From: Sulfurimonas sp. | GTDB lineage: Bacteria; Campylobacterota; Campylobacteria; Campylobacterales; Sulfurimonadaceae | Assembly: GCF_029027585.1 (NCBI RefSeq) | Contig: NZ_CP093397.1 | Coordinates: 1,291,405-1,355,404 of the forward strand | DNA length: 64,000 bases | Direction of reading: 5' to 3' | Shown here: piece by piece, positions 59,914-64,000 of the stretch | Position numbering within the stretch: position 1 is the stretch's first letter | Layout of the letters: each line of letters starts with the position of its first letter | The notes under the pieces: model-generated | Databases searched by the model: none | What the model saw: only the letters and a program-made list of their open reading frames with translations | Told to the model about the DNA's origin: nothing | Program-made: the position numbers and the translations under genes

Positions 59914-61033
59914 ATTAATTATTTCTGCTTGTGTAGGTACAATGTTTGCCTTATCTGCAACAGCATTAAGTGCAGATTCAAGGGCAACTAATAAAATTAA
60001 TATTGACGGTGGGGTGTCTTACCCTGTTGTAAATTCGAAGACAGGTCCATATTGGGTTAATACGCAATCAGCTAATATGAAAATTAATAATGGGCGTATT
60101 CCAACTGCAAATGAAATAGCAGCATGGGACAAAGATGTTATGCCTGATGGAACAGGTTTACCAGAAGGTAGTGGTTCTGTTGAAGATGGTGAAGAGATTT
60201 ATGAGGCACAGTGTATTATGTGTCATGGTGATTTTGGCTCAGGTGGCGGGGGTTATCCTGCTCTTTCTAAAGGAAATGCTGAGGAGTTACAACAAACTCT
60301 TACAAACAACAGATGGAAAGATCCAGAAGCAGATGGACCAACTCGTGTTTTTGGTTCTTACTGGCCATATGCTAGTACGATGTGGTGGTACATTAGAGAT
60401 GGTATGCCTCATACAAAGTCAAAAACTTTAAGTGTTGATGAAACATACGCGCTTACTGCATATATGTTAAATATCAACGAAATGTCAATCGATGGCGAGG
60501 AAGTTGATGAAGAGTATATTTTAGATAGAGAAAAATTCTTAAAAATAAAAATGCCTAATGTAGATGGTTTTGAGCCAAACATAGATGGACCAAATGCTCT
60601 TAATGATGTGCGTAAATATTATGCAAATCCTGCAAATTTTGGCGGAATAAAAAAAGAAGTATCTCAGCGTTGCATGAAAGATTGTCAAAAATCAACAGCA
60701 AAAATAAGACGCATCCAAAATGGTGGTATAAAAGACTTTTTACCTCCAATGTCAGTAGCAAAAGATTTACCTAAAAAAGAAGCTTCAGATATGGGTTTTA
60801 ATGTTATGAAATCTTATGAAAACAACTGTATGCCTTGTCATGGTGCAGAAGGTATGGGTGCTCCTGTAACAGGTGATAAAGATGCTTGGGCTGAGGTTAT
60901 GACTAATGGTATGGATACAGTTCAAAAAAATGCGCTTGAAGGTCTAAACGGTATGCCTGCAAAAGGTGGAGCAAGTGTTAGTGATAATGAGCTAAAATTG
61001 TTAGTTGATTATATGATTGAGAAAAGTAAATAA
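59894..61033 (+). CDS. soxD: Cytochrome c subunit SoxD
   Basis: Dihaem partner of SoxC that takes its electrons. 379 residues with a signal peptide (cleavage near LSA, residue 26) and two haem sites: CIMCH at 107-111 and CMPCH at 312-316. A further pair CMKDC (260-264) lies between them. Confidence 0.93.
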   Translation: MFKLDRKLIISACVGTMFALSATALSADSRATNKINIDGGVSYPVVNSKTGPYWVNTQSANMKINNGRIPTANEIAAWDKDVMPDGTGLPEGSGSVEDGEEIYEAQCIMCHGDFGSGGGGYPALSKGNAEELQQTLTNNRWKDPEADGPTRVFGSYWPYASTMWWYIRDGMPHTKSKTLSVDETYALTAYMLNINEMSIDGEEVDEEYILDREKFLKIKMPNVDGFEPNIDGPNALNDVRKYYANPANFGGIKKEVSQRCMKDCQKSTAKIRRIQNGGIKDFLPPMSVAKDLPKKEASDMGFNVMKSYENNCMPCHGAEGMGAPVTGDKDAWAEVMTNGMDTVQKNALEGLNGMPAKGGASVSDNELKLLVDYMIEKSK

Positions 61034-61043
61034 TAAAGGAAAT

Positions 61044-61499
61044 ATGATGGAAAGAAGAAAATTTTTAAGTTTAACTTTAGGTGCTTTAGTATTAGCTGTT
61101 GCCCCTGCAAGTGTAAGAGCAGAGGATTATAGAAAGTTAAAACCAACAGTATGGACTGCTCATACGGTTGAAGATGCTATTAAAAATCTATATGGAACTA
61201 CAACTACAATCGAAAAAGGTGTTAAATTGAGTACGCCAGATGTTGCTAGTAGTGGTGGAGCTGTTCCTGTAACATTTAGCACTAAAATCCCTGCAAAGAC
61301 AGTTTCTGTATTTCAAGATGCAAATCCAGAAGCAGCTGTAATTGTATATAGTGTTACAAAGTATGATATTACTGATTATAAGATTCAAATAAAAATGGGA
61401 AAACCAGGAACTATTACAGTTGTAGTAGAAGGTTTAGACGGAAAACTATACTCAGCTAAGAGAAGTTTAGATGTTGCACTTGGTGGATGTGAAGGTTAA
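61044..61499 (+). CDS. soxY: Sulfur carrier subunit SoxY
   Basis: Carries the sulfur substrate on a C-terminal Cys. 151 residues with a twin-arginine-type signal (ERRKFLSLTLGAL). The end reads GGCEG where most SoxY proteins end GGCGG, with the carrier Cys intact. AAAGGAAAT precedes the ATG at 61044; the frame extends back to 61017 into soxD but without a ribosome site. Confidence 0.92.
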   Translation: MMERRKFLSLTLGALVLAVAPASVRAEDYRKLKPTVWTAHTVEDAIKNLYGTTTTIEKGVKLSTPDVASSGGAVPVTFSTKIPAKTVSVFQDANPEAAVIVYSVTKYDITDYKIQIKMGKPGTITVVVEGLDGKLYSAKRSLDVALGGCEG

Positions 61500-61537
61500 G
61501 ACTTTCAACTAATTTAAATTAATAAAAGGAATATTTT

Positions 61538-61852
61538 ATGGGCATAAGAGTAAAAGCAAAATTAAAAAAAGGTATCATCAAAGTAACGATACAACCAAGT
61601 CATGCAATGACTACATACAATCAAGCAAAAAAGAAAACAGGAGATAGTGATAATGCTAATTTTATAACGCATATGTCAGGAACTATTAATGGTGAAACAG
61701 TATTTGACATGTCAACAAGTCAGTTTTTATCTAAAAATCCTATCTTTAAACTTAAACTTAAAGGTGAAACTTTTAAAAAGAAAGATAAGCTTATTGTTAC
61801 ATGGGTTGACCGTAAAGGTAAAACAGAAACAAAAAAAGGTAAAATCAAGTAA
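61538..61852 (+). CDS. soxZ: SoxZ, partner of SoxY
   Basis: 104 residues, no signal peptide, so it would be exported with SoxY through the Tat system. Immunoglobulin-like fold with FITHMSGTINGETVFDMSTS and a Lys-rich end. 38 bp after soxY. Confidence 0.93.
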   Translation: MGIRVKAKLKKGIIKVTIQPSHAMTTYNQAKKKTGDSDNANFITHMSGTINGETVFDMSTSQFLSKNPIFKLKLKGETFKKKDKLIVTWVDRKGKTETKKGKIK

Positions 61853-61885
61853 TTTTACTTTGAGAAAAGAAGGAAGGTTTATATC

Positions 61886-62374
61886 ATGATTAAAATAATA
61901 TTTAAAATTTTTCTTTTTTCTCTACTTTTGCAAGTTACACTTCTATCAAGAGAGATAGATATAAACAAACTTGCAAAGTCTGCATCTAAAACTAATAAAC
62001 ATCTTTTTGTATGGCTTCATAAAACAGGTTGTGGTTATTGTCAAACTATGGAAGAATTTACTTTAGACAATGAAAAAGTAAAAGCACTACTTAAAAAGAA
62101 GTTTGTTGAAGTTCATATCAATATTTATGAAAAAGACAAGGTAAGATATAAAGACTTTATTGGAAGTGGACGAGATTTTGCAAAATCGGTTGGTTATAAC
62201 TTCTATCCAACTTCTCTGTTTTTTGATAAAAATGCAAAGTTAGTTTATGCTGTCCCTGGCTATAAAGATGAAAATGTATTTTATACTATTTTAAAATATA
62301 TTGACTCTAAGTCATACAAAAAGGTTGATTTTGAAATCTATGAAAATGACTTTGAATTTAAAGAGGAGAAATAG
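61886..62374 (+). CDS. Periplasmic thioredoxin-like protein (SoxW-like)
   Basis: 162 residues with a Sec signal peptide and a thioredoxin fold: active site TGCGYCQTM (about residues 47-55), cis-Pro in FYPTSLFF. It probably keeps SoxY or SoxZ, or the haem-site cysteines, in the right redox state. In other sulfur oxidisers SoxW has this role; the exact orthology is inferred from position. Confidence 0.8.
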   Translation: MIKIIFKIFLFSLLLQVTLLSREIDINKLAKSASKTNKHLFVWLHKTGCGYCQTMEEFTLDNEKVKALLKKKFVEVHINIYEKDKVRYKDFIGSGRDFAKSVGYNFYPTSLFFDKNAKLVYAVPGYKDENVFYTILKYIDSKSYKKVDFEIYENDFEFKEEK

Positions 62375-62808
62375 TGAATAAAAATTCTGGAAATGTTTTA
62401 GAACTATTTATTTCTAAAAAAGAGCAAAGTGATAGAATCAATAAGGCGGAGATAACAGTAGATGCTAAGGGTGTGAAAGAAGATAAGTATTATGCAAATA
62501 ATCCAAATAGAGCTATCTTAATAACTTCAAAAGAGAGTTATGATTTGGCTAAAGACAATGGCATAGATGCCGTGTATAGTTCTTTAGGTGAGAATATTTT
62601 ACTTGATGTAAACCCTTATCACCTAGTTCCTGGAGATAGATTGCAAATCGGTCAAACTATTTTAGAGATAACTCAAAACTGTACGCTGTGTAATTCTTTA
62701 GCAAAAGTAGATGCAACTTTGCCAAAACTTCTTGAAAATGATAGAGGAATTTTTGCTAAGGTTATAGATGGCGGAGTAATTAAAAAAGGTGATATAGTTA
62801 AGTTTTAA
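62374..62808 (+). CDS. MOSC-domain protein
   Basis: 144 residues, cytoplasmic, GTG start overlapping the preceding stop by one base. Sulfur-carrying MOSC domain with GENILLDVNPYHLVPGD and a cysteine pair in TQNCTLCNSL. MOSC proteins handle sulfur for molybdenum cofactors or bind such cofactors. As SoxC is a molybdenum enzyme in the same operon, a role in its cofactor is the simplest guess. Confidence 0.8.
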   Translation: MNKNSGNVLELFISKKEQSDRINKAEITVDAKGVKEDKYYANNPNRAILITSKESYDLAKDNGIDAVYSSLGENILLDVNPYHLVPGDRLQIGQTILEITQNCTLCNSLAKVDATLPKLLENDRGIFAKVIDGGVIKKGDIVKF

Positions 62809-62853
62809 AACTATGTTAAACTATTGGCATTAGATGTCAGATAAGGATAAAAA

Positions 62854-63804
62854 ATGAAAAAAACAAATAATCTCATAACAATTGTTTTTATGTCAATAAT
62901 TTTAAGTGCTGTATCAGCATTTGGAGCAGCGGCACAAAGTGTTCAAGTATTTACATCAAATAATGCAGACGGCAAAATCACAGCTAAGTCAATAGACGAA
63001 GCATTTGGAAAAAGTGGTTTAATCATAGATGGTAACAATGATATGAACAAACCTTTTAAACTTAGGTTTAAAAATACTTACTACAAAACATATAACTTAG
63101 CGATGTTTCGTAATAAAGAGGTTACTTTAAAACTATTAAAAAAATATCCAACTTTTGGTCTTTTAACTCCTTTAACTATGTCTATTTGGTCAGACAAAGG
63201 AACTATGAATATTTCCACATTAACATTAGCAGGTATCGCAAGAGCTGGTGAAATTCCTATTGATGACCCAGATTTAGTCGCTTATTCTAAGTCTATTGAA
63301 AAAGCATTAAGAGCGGCTATGCCAAAAGGACACTTCAAAAAATTAAACCATATAGTACAGTTTCCTAAAAAATCTTTTCAAACAAGATATACAATGGAAC
63401 TTGAGATAGATGCAGATACAGATATCGAAGAGTTAAAAGAAGATTTTGAAGCAGAGTTTGAGGGCGAGATGGAGCCTATTGGTTTTTTAATGCCAGGTTA
63501 CCTAAACCTTGTAGATGAAGCTTTTGAGCCTAATGGATATGATGCTTATGATTTTTATGATACATATTCTGTTTGTAAATTTGATGTAATCTATCCTGTT
63601 TCAAAGTTGCATCCTGAAGCTGGTGCTTATGCTCCTTGTGCTTTTTACTTGTATAAGAAAAAAGGTGAAAACAAGATGCATATGGGGTGGTTAGGTGTAG
63701 ATAATTGGATTACTACTTTGGATATAAAAGATGAAGAATCAATCAAGCCTCTTCGTGCGGCGCATAAGATGATTGAGGATATTATCAAGGAAATTATAGA
63801 GTAA
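62854..63804 (+). CDS. Exported DUF302-like protein in the sox operon
   Basis: 316 residues with a signal peptide (cleavage near AFG-AAA, residues 23-26). Two DUF302-like halves: residues 75-120 and 230-290. The second (CKFDVIYPVSKLHPEAGAYA, then YLYKKKGENKMHMGWLG) parallels GRPDAGAFAPCSMYMYIE in the protein at 17987. Function unknown; its operon suggests sulfur oxidation. Confidence 0.65.
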   Translation: MKKTNNLITIVFMSIILSAVSAFGAAAQSVQVFTSNNADGKITAKSIDEAFGKSGLIIDGNNDMNKPFKLRFKNTYYKTYNLAMFRNKEVTLKLLKKYPTFGLLTPLTMSIWSDKGTMNISTLTLAGIARAGEIPIDDPDLVAYSKSIEKALRAAMPKGHFKKLNHIVQFPKKSFQTRYTMELEIDADTDIEELKEDFEAEFEGEMEPIGFLMPGYLNLVDEAFEPNGYDAYDFYDTYSVCKFDVIYPVSKLHPEAGAYAPCAFYLYKKKGENKMHMGWLGVDNWITTLDIKDEESIKPLRAAHKMIEDIIKEIIE

Positions 63805-63808
63805 TACA

Positions 63809-64000
63809 ATGAGATTTTTTATAATAAACTTCATTTTTAGTATAGTTTTTTTAAGCTTAGCATCTGCGAGTGATAATCTTGCAGTTGTTTATACTTTTGA
63901 TAAGCAAAATGATAAAAGATTTAATGAGTTTACAAGTAAAGATCTTAGAGAGATAGGTTATTTTTTAAATGACCCCCACCATAGAGTAAATGATGCTTAT
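63809..64000 (+). CDS. Exported DUF302-like protein, truncated by the window end
   Basis: 64 codons visible. Signal peptide (FIFSIVFLSLASA), then GYFLNDPHHRVNDAY, closely like GFILSDPHARINDAY in the gene at 17987. It starts five bases after the preceding stop. A paralogue of that gene within the sox operon. Confidence 0.75.
   Translation, partial: MRFFIINFIFSIVFLSLASASDNLAVVYTFDKQNDKRFNEFTSKDLREIGYFLNDPHHRVNDAY

Overview
The window is about 64 kb of an AT-rich chromosome from a Campylobacterota (Epsilonproteobacteria) sulfur oxidiser, most like Sulfurimonas. Support for this: the secG-frr-pyrE order, the epsilonproteobacterial style of the rRNA operon and spermidine-synthase-like protein, CcoG for a cbb3 oxidase, and a split sox locus with the order soxC-soxD-soxY-soxZ. 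Naming of families is from recognition of motifs and sequence, not from a search.

Layout. 1-7.6 kb: a monovalent cation/proton antiporter cut by the window edge, pyrE, frr, secG, a zinc/manganese ABC importer (znuABC), a BioC-like methyltransferase, a stand-alone ThiD2-like protein and a BAX-inhibitor-1 membrane protein. 7.7-13.8 kb: a complete rRNA operon (16S, tRNA-Ala only, 23S, 5S) with a consensus promoter and long processing stems around both 16S and 23S. 13.9-16.2 kb: a 5'-truncated IS30-family element next to an intact 1340-bp IS3-family element. 16.5-19.8 kb: a FadL-type outer-membrane channel and two exported proteins resembling DUF302. 19.9-30.6 kb: housekeeping genes (purM, coaE, dapF, ferritin, prfA, rpsT, glmM, lspA, tig, clpP, def). 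30.6-32.9 kb: two more copies of the same IS3 element in tandem, the first one truncated.

33.1-41.3 kb is the most unusual part: a chromosomal integron. An IntI-type tyrosine recombinase reads rightward, and eleven gene cassettes read leftward from its attI side. Seven cassettes carry genes, each ending in a 68-71 bp attC. Four are copies of one 155-bp cassette without a gene, and each copy sits just upstream of a different gene cassette. The R'' box of six gene-cassette attC sites is exactly complementary to the first bases of the same cassette, and the seventh differs by one base. This is the arrangement expected if each cassette was once a circle. Two cassette genes look damaged (one frameshift, one in-frame stop). 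Most of the others have no function I can name.

41.3-58.4 kb returns to core genes: yifB/comM, metH, ccoG, a DUF748 giant, a YeiH-type membrane protein, a cyclic-nucleotide-binding protein, several proteins of unknown function, a TPR/zinc-ribbon protein, rnhA, rnc, aroC and a small toxin-antitoxin-like pair. 58.6-64 kb is a sulfur-oxidation operon: soxC, soxD, soxY, soxZ, a periplasmic thioredoxin-like protein, a MOSC protein and two more DUF302-like exported proteins, the last cut by the window end.

The FadL/DUF302 locus and the sox/DUF302 locus share paralogous exported proteins. I infer, but cannot show, that they serve a common sulfur process.
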